64,000 nt of DNA from Dryomyza anilis (Eukaryota > Arthropoda > Insecta > Diptera > Dryomyzidae): the NCBI GenBank assembly GCA_951804985.1, contig OX638134.1, positions 81,633,679-81,697,678 of the forward strand. The letters run 5' to 3'. Below, in pieces: positions 11,901 to 23,695 of the stretch. Within the stretch, counting starts at the first letter, position 1. Each line of letters starts with the position of its first letter. A program made the position numbers and the translations under genes. Under the pieces are notes generated by a model. That model saw only the letters and a program-made list of their open reading frames with translations. It was not told where the DNA came from and did not search any database.

Positions 11901-11975
11901 TTTCACTTAGGATTTGAATCTCCATTTTCTGCGTCGGAAATCGGAGTTGTACCCATTACGTTATCAAACTCACTT
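11901..11975 (-). other. tRNA-like relic (possible SINE head)
   Basis: On the minus strand the segment reads like a decayed tRNA head: GATAACGTAATGGGTA in D-arm position, then a B-box-like GATTCAAATCC about 45 bases later. The T-arm pairs poorly and no acceptor stem is apparent, so it is not a functional tRNA. It could be the head of a third SINE family or chance. Confidence 0.3.
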
Positions 11976-12870
11976 CAACTATAATATGAAAATGTTTATC
12001 ATGTTAGAAACAAATTTAACATTTCATAAATATCGTGTTTGAATGCAAAATCGAGAAAACGGGAACTTCAACGGAACATCGACGCAAGAGGCCAACTTGT
12101 GACTACTGAAATAAAACATTTTTTTTTACAAATGTTATATTGAAGGAAATGAAATATAAATAAATTAGGATGAATAAAATAAGAAATAAAGAAAATATTT
12201 TTTTTGCAATGTCTACATTTCAGTTATGGGTTAAAAATGGTATTAAATTCTGCATTAATTCGATAAAACTTTTATAGTTGTGTATACATTGTTTATTTTA
12301 AAAAGTAGTATAATGTAGAAAAGTTTATACCTTGAATCAATGCACTAATGGGTTAAATTAGAAAATGTGTGACAACAACATGCTGCAGCCAGCAACAAAC
12401 TTATTAATAAATGCGAACACAAAATACATACAAACATTGAGATAGAGAGAGAGATAGACAAACCGAAAAACATACGTTTGAAAGTGTCCGTCCTCTGCAA
12501 TATACTGCTCTGGCACTTGAACACAATCAGGGCTTAAGGTGTAATTTACACCAATGCACTGACTGCACTACACTGGCAGTACTTACTTAATGCAATCCGG
12601 CAATGAATGGGGACAGCATTCATTTCATTTCACTGAAATGCTGCTGCTACTGCTTGAATGTGCCATCGATATCGAAGACTTTGGAAGTCAATGTGTGTAG
12701 ACGATTGCTGTGCCGTCTTTGATTGCAAGTGGGTGGTCGAGTCCGGGTACAGGAGAAGGTTGGTACTTTCTAATATGAATTATAGTCAAACCAGCCAGTT
12801 GCAGACTCAAATGTCTGCTTGATTTTTTCGATGATTTTAAACTTTTCAATTTTTAAGCATTTTCTTTTTT
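11976..12870. other. Non-coding stretch without recognisable feature
   Basis: AT-rich to about 12360, then mixed unique sequence with a GAGA-type run near 12440-12456 and a small palindrome CATTTCATTTCACTGAAATG near 12620. No gene is visible. Confidence 0.55.
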
Positions 12871-13470
12871 TTGCTAATTTTAACTCCTTATTTATGCTAT
12901 TACATTTTTTCTTTTTTCTACTACTATTTTATATTTTTTGTTGTTTTTAATTGTTTTTTTTTTCGTTTTTTTTACTTAATTCTAGTACTTTTTTTCTACT
13001 ACTTTTTTCTACTACATTTTTCTACTACTTTTTTCTACTACTTTTTGTCTACTACTTTTTTTCTACCACTTTTTTACACACATTTTTATACTACGTCTTC
13101 TTCTAATTTTTCTACAATTTTTTATTTTCTACTTTTTACGACGATTTCTTTAAAATTAAAATTTTTATAACATTCCCTACTTTATTTTTAAATACTTTTT
13201 TTGCATTTTTTTTTAAATAATTTTGTGGAGTACTTTTCTACTAATTTCTGTCATTACTGTCATTGCTATTTTGTACTGCATTTTTTCACTTTTTAAAACT
13301 TTTTTATCTCTACCCTTTTTAATTAGTTTATTTTTCCACTACTTTTTCTACTACCTTTTCTACTACATTTTCTACTACCTTTTCTACTACTTTTTCTACT
13401 ACTTTTTTACTATTTTTCTCTACTGCTTTTTGGTACAGCCGTTTTTTAACTTTTTATTTTTTTTTGTATT
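12871..13470. repeat. TTTTTCTACTAC polypyrimidine minisatellite
   Basis: Degenerate tandem copies of an 11-12 bp unit TTTTTCTACTAC, clearest at 12985-13070 and 13335-13420, separated by T-rich spacers. The Phe/Tyr-rich open frames of 99 and 108 codons over this tract follow directly from the repeat. Almost all bases on this strand are pyrimidines or A at fixed places, so a triplex-prone structure is possible. Confidence 0.85.
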
Positions 13471-15285
13471 TTTTTACTTCTGTAACTTTGCACATTTTCA
13501 CATCTTTTTTTGTACGCTGCGTCAACATGAGCTCTTGAAGCGTCGCTGAATCGTCGTCAAGTCGTCAAGTGATGCGTATTGAAGTTTCGCTTGAATTCAT
13601 ATCTCTGAATGTGCACACATTCACGGCACACATACTACCACACACTCAATTACTCATACACACACACACACAGTCACACATACTCACTACGTGTAAAAAG
13701 TCCTTGCAATTTCACCGACCAAAAGTCTGTATAAAAATATTATGCAGCTGGCGGCAACAGCGAGCGACACATAAAGGAGCAAAAGCATCGAATAAATGAA
13801 CCACCCAACAATTTAAAGTTACTCCAGCTTCAACGGCTCCAACTCGAAGTGGAGCTGCTGCTGCTACTGCTCGATGTTGTAGCTGGCGGCTACTCGAACA
13901 GCAGCTGCATGTAGTGCGAATCTGTGCGCCGCATTGCGGGTGGTGTGACTGGCGCAAGTGAGTGAGTGATAAAGTGTGTGAGCGAGTGAGTGAGTGCCGA
14001 GTAAAATCGGCTTTGGTCGACACTTGGAAGTGCAAAAACTCACACGATTCACGCAATTCATACGAGGCACAGGTTGCATTTTTTCACAGACTTTTTACAT
14101 TATTTATTTATTTTTAACTACTACACATCAGTGAGCATTTTACTTTACTACTATTTTATTCAATACAACTTTTTTTTGATATTACATTTGTTTTAAATAC
14201 TCTTTTATTTGGTAAAATTGTTTTTTACTTAAAATGTATTTACTAAAAGTTGTTTTAACACATTAAAAAAAAAACTTATTTTTCTATATTTCAAATTTTT
14301 TCATATTCTTTTACGAATTTACTAAATTTTTTTTTGTTTTAATTTGTGTTTAATTAAATTTAGGCGTCTCTGGTTTCTCCCAAATATGTCATATTTATCA
14401 ATTTACCAACTATCCTAACCATTCATTATGATGCTTATTAAAAACAGTTCCTGTCAATTCAAATGGCGTCTTAGTGTCATAACAAACCCTGAGACAGCGG
14501 TGCCCTACCCTACACTTTCTGCTATTCCCCGCAAGTAATTAAACTGCAACGGAAGGATTATAATTTCGCTAGTAAACCTTTCGTCTTCTACCACCTTGCA
14601 AACTGCACCTGTATTAGAGCTCTGTAAAAAGCACATATTTCCCACGGGTTTCGGTACCGTACAGTGATAATCTGCAGTTCGGCAATGCTTTCGTCAATGG
14701 CGCATTAGAAAAAGTTTAAATTGTCTGAATGTTCGAACAGGGAAATACCTTGCTGTCCAGTGGGATTATTACTTTTTTGCAGCGCATAATTCGATAAGTA
14801 GTGGCTCACGAAACAGTGCTACTTTAACAAGGACATAATTAATTCTTTTATATATTATAAGCAATCTGAAGAAAACATTTATAATATTATTTTCAGTTCA
14901 TGGGAAAACTAATAAATAACATTATCAGAATAATGATATGAGAAGTATATCAGAAGTTCCAAATTTCAATTATCTATCGAAAATTCAATATATTTCAAAT
15001 TTGGTTATTACACATTCGGTTCATACAAACTATTCGAATCTTTAAATAAATAATACAAAATTCTCTTTCGAAATTGTGGACACTTTTCAGTCACTTTTAT
15101 GGAACAAAACAATACTTTAAAAAACTAGTTTTCAAAAATATTTAAACGTATTTTTTTCTTATTTGTCCAGAGTAATTTTATTAGACTGACGTATATCAGA
15201 AGTTCCAAATGTTAATACTCCAACTGATAACAGTTGGTAACCCTTACCTTGCTTTAGCGAAATATTTTTTTTTAATATCTCAATT
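13471..15285. other. Non-coding stretch; complex island 13.5-14.1 kb
   Basis: The island at 13500-14080 is complex, with an (AC)n run at about 13655-13672, CTGCTGCTGCTACTGCTC near 13855 and a GTGA repeat. From 14090 on the DNA is mostly AT-rich. The 19-mer TATATCAGAAGTTCCAAAT occurs twice (about 14946 and 15192). No gene is recognised. Confidence 0.5.
13957..13998. repeat. (GTGA)n microsatellite
   Basis: AGTGAGTGAGTGATAAAG followed by GTGTGAGCGAGTGAGTGAGT. A similar run is present at 40741-40776. Confidence 0.8.
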
Positions 15286-15289
15286 TTTA

Positions 15290-16510
15290 GGATATTATTT
15301 ATATAGGCCAATACATATAATACGGCCAGCATTGGATCTATATTTTCAAAATCTGTGAAGTGTTTCTGAGCGAGAGTAGTCTCAAATGAAAGTACGCGAT
15401 ATCGACTCTAAAACGTACTAAATTTCATAGAAGCTGTTTTCTTAGTTTTCAAGATATAGGTCAATATATTATACTCTATATGTAGTAACAAACGGCCTGC
15501 ACTAGATCGAGTTTCTAAAAATCTGTCGAGAGTTTCTTATAGAGAGTAGTCCCAAATGAAAGTACGAGATATCGACTCTAAAGCGTAATAAATTTCATAG
15601 AAGGTGATTTATTAGTTTTAAAGATATAGGTCAATATATTATACTATATAGTAATAACAAACGGGCAGCACTGGATCAATTTTTCTCAAAATCTTTCGAG
15701 AGTTTCTTATCGAGAGTAGTCTCAAATGAAAATACGAGATATCGTCTTTAAAACGTGATAAATTTCACAAAAGATGATTTATTAGGTTTAAAGATATAGG
15801 CAAATATATTATACTATATAGTAGTAACAAACGGCCTGCACTAGATTGATTTTTCTCAAAATATGTCGAGAGTTTCTGATCGAGAGTAGTCTCAAATGAA
15901 AGTACGAGATATCGACTCTAAAACGTAATGAATTTCACAAAAGATGATTTGTTAGTTTTAAAGATATAGGCCAATATATTATACTATATAGTAGTAACAT
16001 ACGGCCAGCAATGGATCGATTTTCTCAAAATATGTCGAGAGTTTCTAATCGAGAGTAGTCTCAAATGAAAGTACGAGATATTGACTCTAAAACATTCTAA
16101 GTTTCATAGAATTCTTTTTCTTAGTTTTCAAGATATAGACCAATATATTATACTCCATATGTAGTAATATACGGAAAGTACTGCTTCGATTTTCTCAAAA
16201 TCTGTCGAGAGATTCTGATCGAGAGTAGTTTCAAATGAAAGTATAAGATATCGACTCTAAAATGTAATAAATTTCATAAAAAAGGATTTTTTAAGAAATA
16301 AGGCCATATATTATACTCTATAAGTAGTAACATATGGCCATCACTGGATCTATTTTCTCAAATCCTGTCGAGAAAATCTAATCGAAAATAGTTTCAAATG
16401 ATAGTATAAGATATCGACTCTAAACCGCTCTAAATTTCATATAATTCGTTTTCCTAATTTTTAATATATATGTCAATATATTATCCACTATATGTACCTA
16501 TAGAAACAAA
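15290..16510. repeat. ~170-bp tandem array, seven units
   Basis: The anchor word CTCAAATGAAAGTACGAGAT (or a variant) starts at 15381, 15551, 15721, 15891, 16060, 16230 and about 16393, giving spacings of 170, 170, 170, 169, 170 and 163 bases. Other fixed words are GATATAGGTCAATATATTAT, AACAAACGGCCTGCACT and TCGAGAGTTTCT. Copies diverge gradually toward the right end. Unit length is close to a nucleosome repeat, as in many satellite DNAs. Expansion of part of an old transposon is an equally good origin. No coding capacity. Confidence 0.93.
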
Positions 16511-17571
16511 CGTATACGACTGTTTTCTACATATCGTAAAACTATAATTTAGGATTCATAACATTGTCGATGAATTTGAGTTTTCCAAGTTCCATTAATT
16601 AATTCGTATTTAACCTACAAATTCGTTCAAATTTATAATATTTCGTATAACTATTAAAATGTTTTGTTGAATAGCAACGAAAATAACTGATATTCATCAT
16701 GTCATATAAAATTTTCTATAAACTTTGTATTCTATAATTGATGTTGTTTAACATTTTCATTGCTTTGTTGGTTCATCAAATTCGTTATATGCGAAAATTT
16801 AAATAATTAATGCCAACAAGTGATAAATCTACCAAATGGTTCGAATCTCTTTACATTTCATATGACTATTAAAATGTTTGTAATACATAAAATCGAAATA
16901 TTTTTGTGCTTTGTTTGCAGAAATATCAACAATGTACAACATGTAGCAATTTGAAGAAATTAATTCGGATATAAAAAGACTGGCACTGCTGCAGCTGCCT
17001 TGCAAGGACATTGCACAGACTTCTGAAGTAGTAACGCAGCAGTCGCAACTTTTGTACCATTCTCTACCATTTTTTGGAGGGATCAAAATGATGTGCGGGA
17101 GGTGTTTGTTTTTCGAAAACAATGCTGGACGCAATATTAAATGGACTACAAAAGAATAATAGATTTCTATATGGATGCTTCCTTCCATGGGCCAGCTGTT
17201 GGCTGGCCGTTCGTGGATGGTAGATGGGGCGGGAAATGGTAAAAAAAAGCAGAAGATAAAAGAACGGATGGTAAATGGTAGATTGTTGAATATTTGAATG
17301 TTAGTTGGGTTGGAAGAGAATGGTTGGATTGGGTTGGAAGGCATGGTAGATTGTTGCACGGTAGATGGTTGTATGGTAGATATTTGATAGTTGGTGGGAT
17401 TAGGAATGGTAGAGGGTTTATGGTTCGACCGTTTGTTTTGGTATGGCTGGCGTTGCTGGACAAACATGCAAATTATTGCACTTTTGCTGGTCGTGGGTGG
17501 CGCCTGTACAAATATTCCAAGGATTCTGTTGTTTGCTGTCGTTCGCATATTTACACAAACGCATGCATATT
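16511..17571. other. Non-coding stretch holding the longest open frame of the window
   Basis: AT-rich to 16820, then a minus-strand frame of 239 codons at 16829-17548. Its translation is rich in Ser/Thr/Pro/Asn, with one hydrophobic run and no recognisable domain. Between about 17290 and 17400 the DNA is a degenerate GGTAGATGGTTG-type repeat, which accounts for the Pro/Thr/Ile-rich middle. Codon choice and composition do not differ from surroundings. I judge it probably non-coding. Confidence 0.45.
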
Positions 17572-17610
17572 AAGACAGACAGACAGACAGACAGACAGAC
17601 GGACGGACAC
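17572..17610. repeat. (ACAG)n microsatellite
   Basis: About seven ACAG tetramers followed by GGACGGACAC. It is followed at about 17630-17661 by a (CA)n-rich run. Confidence 0.9.
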
Positions 17611-18510
17611 ATACATAAAGTGCATTTAAATCACACACACACACAGACACAAAAACACACTCGTGTTTATTTATTGTTGTACAAATGTTTTGTCCTATTT
17701 AGCTGCACATCCTGCGAAAGGACGACGACGACGATGACAACAATAGTTGAAACAACAACACATTGTTACTTTATTTACATTTTGGTGCTTTTGTTTAAAG
17801 GCTTACGTCCGTCCGTCTGTCCATCCATCCAAATGTCCGTCCTACCGTCTATTGTTTTATGCATTTCTTTGAATTTTTGAAGAGTGCTACCAGAAGGGCG
17901 TCGCTACTTCGAGTAGTTTTGTTACACACTCACTCTCTCCCACTCTCTTTCTCTCTGCAAGTCTTTGCCTCTACTTTGCAAGTGGCCCGCGGCCGCTCAC
18001 AGTGCAAACGTGTCCATCAAGTGTCACTTTGCATCACATGGTCGCCGAGGACGTCAGTGTTGTTTTGCGTTTAGTGACAAATCAACCTCTCCACCCCTGT
18101 CCAAGTTTCTACCGCACGACGTACTGGACCAAAGACCGAAGAATATCTTGCTGTACGAGAAAAAGAGTGCCAGAATGTACAACAAAAAGTTTGCTGTTGC
18201 TTTCTGTGTTTGTGCTAAACATTGGCTTATGTTGACTGTGACATTTTTGAGCAGTAATTTAATTTCTTTTGGTCACTGACATAAATAAATCAATTTTACA
18301 ATTATTAGAATGATGACCAGCCATATTAAAATGTTGCACACAATTTAATTTATATCGAAAATGTTGCAAAAAATGCTGCACTTAAAGTTTTTATGTTTTA
18401 CTTTTTTATTTATATTTTATTTTTTTGGGAGAACGGATGTTGCCAAAGTGAATGGCGGCAAGAACTTTTGTTACTTTCTTGGAAGAGGACGCGCATTACT
18501 GAACAAAGTA
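17611..18510. other. Non-coding complex island
   Basis: Non-repetitive, moderately GC-rich DNA with a CCGTCCGTCTGTCCATCCAT run near 17808. Overlapping short frames (71-145 codons) have no recognisable domain. No gene supported. Confidence 0.5.
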
Positions 18511-19385
18511 AAAGCAGTCTTCTAAATAATAGAAAATGAAACAAACACAAATTATATACAAAAAAAAATATAAATGAAAAAGAAGAAAGGAATAAAGTAA
18601 AAGATAAATGAAAAATTAAAAAAGTAAAATAACAAAAATAAAAAAAGAAAAATAAAAAAAGGAAAAATAAAAAATCCCAAAGAGCCTGTTTAAAAAAAAA
18701 GCAGCAAAGAGCAAAAGAATTAAGCGAAAAATAAAAAGTAATAAAAACTTTTAATTCTATACAAATGAGAAATTATTTCGATGTTAAACAAAAACATAAA
18801 AGAATCAAAATTAAAGGAAATAAATCATTTAATACAGTAAAATTTTAAAAATAAAAATTTTAATTTTAAAATTTTAAAAATTAAAGTTAGACATTAAAAA
18901 AATCTATGTATTGGAAATATCGGATTATAATAAAAAAAACACGAAGAAATGAAAATAAAAATTAGAAAAAGTAATGCAAAAAGTCGATGAAAAAACAATC
19001 TGGAATAGAATTAAAGGAAAAATAATTAAGAAAAACAAAAAAAAAGTTAGAGAAGAAAATGTAAAATAAGAAATAGTAGAAATGGAGTTTAGGAAAATAA
19101 TAGAAAAAAATAACACAATGAATGAAAAATAAAAATTAAACGGAAAACTAAAAGGAAAGGGAGAAAAAATTGGCATAGGAAAATAAATTGTAATAGGAAA
19201 ATGAAAATGAATAGTAAAAATAAGAGAAAAGGAAAATGAAAATTAAAAGTAAAAAGAAAAGGAAAAGAAAAGAAAGGAAATTGGAATAGAAAAGAAAAGA
19301 AAGAGGAAAACAAATTAAAACCAGTTGGGAAGGTAAGATCACATGGGAAATTTTAAAGTAGGTGTAATTATGATAGTTAGGATTA
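18511..19385. repeat. Purine-rich (A/G) low-complexity tract
   Basis: Nearly all A with scattered G and T, in words such as AAAATAAAAAAAGAAAAA and GGAAAAGAAAAGAAAGG. Minus-strand Phe/Ser-rich frames are artefacts. The tract resumes at 20059-20284 beyond the Helitron-like element, so that element appears to have inserted into it. Confidence 0.8.
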
Positions 19386-20058
19386 TCAAAATTATAGTCG
19401 GTCTAAGCCGACTATAAATACCCTACACATATGTGTGGTTACCACTCAAAGTGATATATAGATCACCAAGGTATACGAATCCTGAAAATAACTACAAACA
19501 TTCAATCGCTGAAGAATTTCCATTCATTTGATACCCATATTTACAAATGGGTAGGTGTACCGAATTTCGATTTTTTTTTTTGTGAACCACAAGTCTTTTC
19601 GCCGGAAAACATTATTATCATGTATTTGAGCATGATGTCAATATATATTTGTCCAAAAAAGTTTACCTAAGCACGTATACATAAAAATTGATCTTTATAT
19701 GTACATTTTATTTGAGGTATTTGAGCATAAGTGGTCGGATCATAGGTCACAATGGACCGATCTCGCCAATTTTTTCGCACATACAGCGTAGGTATATTAG
19801 TAATCTAAGTTATAAGTTTCATTTTTCAAGCTCTACAATTTTAAAAGTCTTAGGGATTTCAACAGACAGACAGACAGACGGACAGACAGACAGACGGACA
19901 GACAGACAGACGGACAGACGGACATCGCTAAATCGACTCAGGAGGTCATGCTGATCAAGAATATATATACTTTTCCATACCGGAGATGCTTCCTTCTGGG
20001 TGTTACAAACGGCGTACCAAACTGAATATACCCTTTCACTCTTAGTGTAGGGTATAAA
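19386..20058 (+). mobile_element. DINE-1/INE-1-like non-autonomous Helitron
   Basis: The left part has a perfect 10-bp-stem hairpin (TTATAGTCGG at 19392-19401, CCGACTATAA at 19408-19417) followed by ATACCCTACA. The right part has (ACAG)n at 19862-19925, then CATCGCTAAATCGACTC, GCTGATCAAGAATATATATA and CTTCCTTCTGGGTGTTACA. It ends in a hairpin where TATACCCT (20027-20034) pairs with AGGGTATA (20049-20056). This order and these words are what I recall of Drosophila INE-1/DINE-1 elements. No transposase or Rep/helicase is encoded, as expected for non-autonomous copies. It sits within a purine-rich tract without target duplication, as Helitrons do. A related 3' end is triplicated at 61880-62555. 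Confidence 0.75.
19862..19925 (+). repeat. (ACAG)n/(ACGG)n microsatellite inside the Helitron-like element
   Basis: ACAGACAGACAGACGG repeated with regular ACGG interruptions. Such a tract at this internal position is usual for DINE-type elements. Confidence 0.9.
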
Positions 20059-20284
20059 AAAAGAAAATGGAAAATAAATGTAAAAGGAACAGGAAAAAAA
20101 GTCAAAAGAATATTGAAATGAAAAGGAAAGAAAAAACAGAAAAAGAAAATATAAAGAAAAAATAGGAACAAACAAATTAAATTAAAGAAACACGAAAAGA
20201 AAGCGAAGAGCATAGGAAAAGGAAAATAAAAATAATGGAGAAAAAGAAAGAAAAAAATAAATTGTTAGGAAAAAAAATCGATTC
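20059..20284. repeat. Purine-rich low-complexity tract, continuation
   Basis: A/G-rich words as at 18511-19385, presumably the other side of the insertion site of the Helitron-like element. Confidence 0.7.
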
Positions 20285-21365
20285 TTTTAGTAAAAAGTTT
20301 AATTTTAGTGAATATTTGAATTTTTATTGCAAAATTGAATTTTAAGTAAAAAAAATTAATTTAAAGTGTAAAATTTAGTTTTTTATGAAAAATGGAATTT
20401 ATTCTGAAAAATTGAATTTTTATTGAAAACTTTATTTTTTATTGAAAATAGATTTTTTTTTTTTGAAAAATTGAATTTTAATTGAAAAATTGAATTTTTA
20501 GTGAAAAATTGAATTTTTAGTGAAAAATTTAATTTATATTGAAAAAAAATATTTTTATATGAAAATTTGAATTTTTATTGAAAAATAGAATTTTTCGTGA
20601 AAAATTTAATTTATATTGAAAAAATAATTTTTAGTGAAAATTTGAATTTTTATTAAAAAATTGAATTATTAGTGAAAAATTGAATTTTTAGTGAAAAATT
20701 GATTTTTAGTGAAAATTTGAATTTTATTGAAAATTGAATTTTTATTGAAAAATTGAATTTTGTTTAAAAATTGAATTTTTAATGAAAACTTGAATTTTAT
20801 TTAAAAATTGAATTTTAAGTAAAAAAATTTAATTTAAAGTGAAAATTTTAATTTTTAATGAAAAATGGAATTTATTTTGAAAAATTGCATTTTTATTGAA
20901 AAATTGAAAAAACAATTTTTAATGAAAAATCGAATTTTTATTGAAAAATCGAATTTTTATTGAAAAATTGAGTTTTTAGTGAAAAATTGAATTTTTAGTG
21001 AAAAATTGAATTTTTAGTGAAAAATTGAATTTTTAGTGAAAAATTGAATTTTAAGTAAAAAATTGAATTTTTAGTGAAAATTTGAATTTTTAATAAAAAA
21101 TGGGATTTATTTTGAAAAATTGAATTTTTATTGAAAAATTGAACTTTTAGTGAAAAATTGAATTTTTAGTGAAAAATTTAATATTTAGGGAAACATTGAT
21201 TTTTAGTGAAAAATTGAATTTTTAGTGAAAAACTGAATTTTACGTGAAATTTTGATTTTTTTAGTGAAAATTTGAATTTTGATTGAAAAACTGAATTTAT
21301 AGTGAAAAATTGAATTTTTATTGAAAAATATAATTTTTATTGTGAAAAATTGAGTTTTTGGAACA
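20285..21365 (-). repeat. 19-bp minisatellite array B
   Basis: Same family as array A but in the reverse orientation (unit TTTTTAGTGAAAAATTGAA). About 55 units, more degenerate than array A, with many length and base variants. It directly follows a purine-rich tract. Confidence 0.93.
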
Positions 21366-22900
21366 ATTTTTTATTATTATTTTTTTTGTAATTTAATTTT
21401 TTAACATTCCGTAAATTATAATTTTGTGTAAATTTATGAATTTTCCCAACAAACTCAATAAATATTTAGTATCTTCTAAAAATTGCTCAATAAATGAAAT
21501 ATTAAAATTTGTAATATCTAAAAACTCATTATTTAAATGAATAAACTATATAAAAAACATAAAAAGTAAACTTAAAACAACAACAATAATACCAAATTAA
21601 ATAAAAGCACAAAACAAACTGGTACAAAACTAAAATATAGAAAAACTTCTACAAAAAATTACTACAGTCCAAAGTACAACATGGTGCGTGTCCTTTGCTC
21701 GACCATTACATTGTACAGAAAGTTGTGTCCGGGCATTGTGTCTGTGCTGTAATATTTATTTTTTTGTACCTATATTGTATTTTTTTGTTATTCGTTCAGT
21801 TTTAGAATAAACTTAGCAGTAAGTTTTGAACAAAGTTAGTTGGCTCTAAAAAGCAGGCTGTGACTTTTATTTTGTGCTCTTTGTAAAACAAACAGTCGAC
21901 TATTTTGCTGACCAAAAAGACATCATCATCTTCATCGAAGTCAGCGTCGTCATTGTAGTGCCGAACAGATGATCCAATTTAACGGTTTATAGCTGTCTGT
22001 ATATATTATACATATATGTATATGTCGTATACATATGTAGCAAGTACATAATGTAAAATCACTGAGTTTGCAGTTCTAATTACCGTGTTCACACATGAAT
22101 CGTTTTGGCGGCCTGCCCATGTGCCAGCCTTCTAATATGTAACACGTTATATTAACTTGTTTACGGCGACCATTAACACGGACTTGACTCGATTATTACC
22201 TGCGTAAAGTTAACTGTTAAATGTCCTGCGAAAGCATAAAATGTAAAACAGGAGACAGTGGGCAAAAGCGCTCTAAGGGGATGATAAAAAGAGTACATAG
22301 ATGATGAAATGTATAATATAAACACAGAATAATGCAATTTCAACCGTTTGAAAGTTAAAGATAGAAAAATGGTTAGTTGTAACAACCAAATTCATTCGTT
22401 TACATCGATAATTCTACAAATTGGTTTATCGAACTGCTATATTCGGTGTGCAATAGGAAAGTTAGCATATGCACACACCAAACTGTTCTAAAACCGTTTC
22501 AAATTGGTTGTTGTACAATAACCTGTTTGGCTATAATAATCGACTTAACAGTTGAGAGTACCGAATACGTTGGTTGGGCAATGAATTGATTTGCGCTACA
22601 AATTAAATTTGTGCAGAATAAAAATAGAACAAAAATATAATTTTTAACAGAAAATATTCAATTACCGTAGTCTGAACTGTTTACAATAAATCTACATTCA
22701 AAATTATTAACATTTTGACACTCGATATATCGAGAACTATGTAGAGAATTTAAACTGAACTTTTAAACTTTAGATTAACTTTACCCAATTGGAAAATATT
22801 TTTTAACCAACTGATATTTTACATAATATTACCTGAAGTAATTTATGAAATGTCTCGAACTATTTAATTTTTGGTTTTTTATTTTTTCAAGAACTATTAC
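21366..22900. other. Non-coding stretch without recognisable feature
   Basis: AT-rich DNA with a more complex part at 21680-22600. Frames up to 70 codons only. A TATATATTATACATATATG run near 22000 is simple AT sequence. Confidence 0.55.
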
Positions 22901-22901
22901 A

Positions 22902-23137
22902 CGTAACCGTACTGAAACCGTACTAAAACTATACTGAAACTGTAGTAGAACCGTATTCAAAACGTAATTAAAACGTACTAAAACCTTACTAAAACTGTGC
23001 TGAAACCGTACAGAAGTCATACTGAAATCATACTGAAACCGTACTGAAACCGTACTGAAACCATACTGAAACCGTACTGAAACCGTACAGAAACCGTACT
23101 GAAGCCGTAGTAAAAGCGTATGAAACCGTACTGAAAA
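22902..23137. repeat. 11-bp minisatellite (CCGTACTGAAA)n
   Basis: About 20 copies of CCGTACTGAAA, best conserved at 23030-23100 and degraded at both ends. It abuts the LINE remnant that begins at about 23158 and lies on that element's 3' side. The Phe/Ser/Val-rich frames here (for example FQYGFSTVSVRFQYGF) are artefacts. Confidence 0.92.
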
Positions 23138-23157
23138 TTGAAACTTGAAAAAAAAAA

Positions 23158-23535
23158 GTTAGGGAGGAAAGACGGAGTTGTGTCGGTGGATATTCGTTTT
23201 GAACTTGCCAATATAAAAAAGGTTGGGAAAACTAGACGCAGGGAAATTGTTTTCCAAACATATCGTGCGACTGAAAAACGTTTTCTCTTTGTAATGCGTG
23301 GTTATGTTGAGAGCTACGAAGGGGTGGAACTGGTACGATGTCCAAACGAGAAAAGAACGAGAGAACACACGACCTAGTGGAATCAAGCTTACACACCCAA
23401 AGGTCGTTCGGTGCTCAAGAAAATCATTAGACGATGAAATATTCATTCCCAATTATGTTATTGAATTCGGTACAGAAACTCAACGGAGTATTTTTAGCCC
23501 CTGTCCAAAGGTGGGAATTGTAATCAAAATGGTGA
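23158..23535 (-). mobile_element. LINE reverse transcriptase remnant, C-terminal part
   Basis: On the minus strand, successive frames read FDYNSHLWTGAKNTPLSFC (end of the RT domain, compare the usual EYNSH-x-WAGA), then LEHRTTFGCVSL, then TTHYKEKTFFSRTICL...FPASSFPNLF..GKFKTNIHRH, ending in a TAA about 23153. That is the order found at the C terminus of non-LTR retrotransposon ORF2. At least one frameshift and one internal loss separate the blocks. It is the best-preserved of three related fragments. Non-functional. Confidence 0.82.
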
Positions 23536-23539
23536 GAGT

Positions 23540-23695
23540 GAGAGTATTTTCCAGGCAATGAATACCCTCGGAGGCTAGTCATTATTGTCTGTCGAGAGAT
23601 AACGTCGTATAGAAAAACATATTTTGATAGTCGCTGGTATCGAACTCTGGAACTTTCGAATGCAGACCAGCGCATTCACCACTAGTCCAATGATA
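23540..23695 (-). mobile_element. SINE family 2, divergent 3'-truncated copy
   Basis: On the minus strand a tRNA-like head (GGTGGTGAATGCGCTGG, B-box-like GAGTTCGATACC) is followed by TTTTTCTATAC, CTCTCGACAGACAATAATG and ATACTCTCACTCTCACC. These align with the core of the SINE copies at 3898 and 31307. It stops where the LINE-derived sequence at 23535 starts, so SINE core and LINE remnant are directly adjacent. Confidence 0.65.

Noticed and set aside
12871..13549. Phe/Tyr-rich 'membrane protein' frames
   Set aside because: Direct translation of a TTTTTCTACTAC repeat. Hydrophobicity is an artefact.
16829..17548. Longest open frame, 239 codons on the minus strand
   Set aside because: No recognisable domain. 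The Pro/Thr/Ile-rich middle comes from a degenerate GGTAGATGG repeat, and the C-terminal part from AT-rich DNA. No splice or start evidence.
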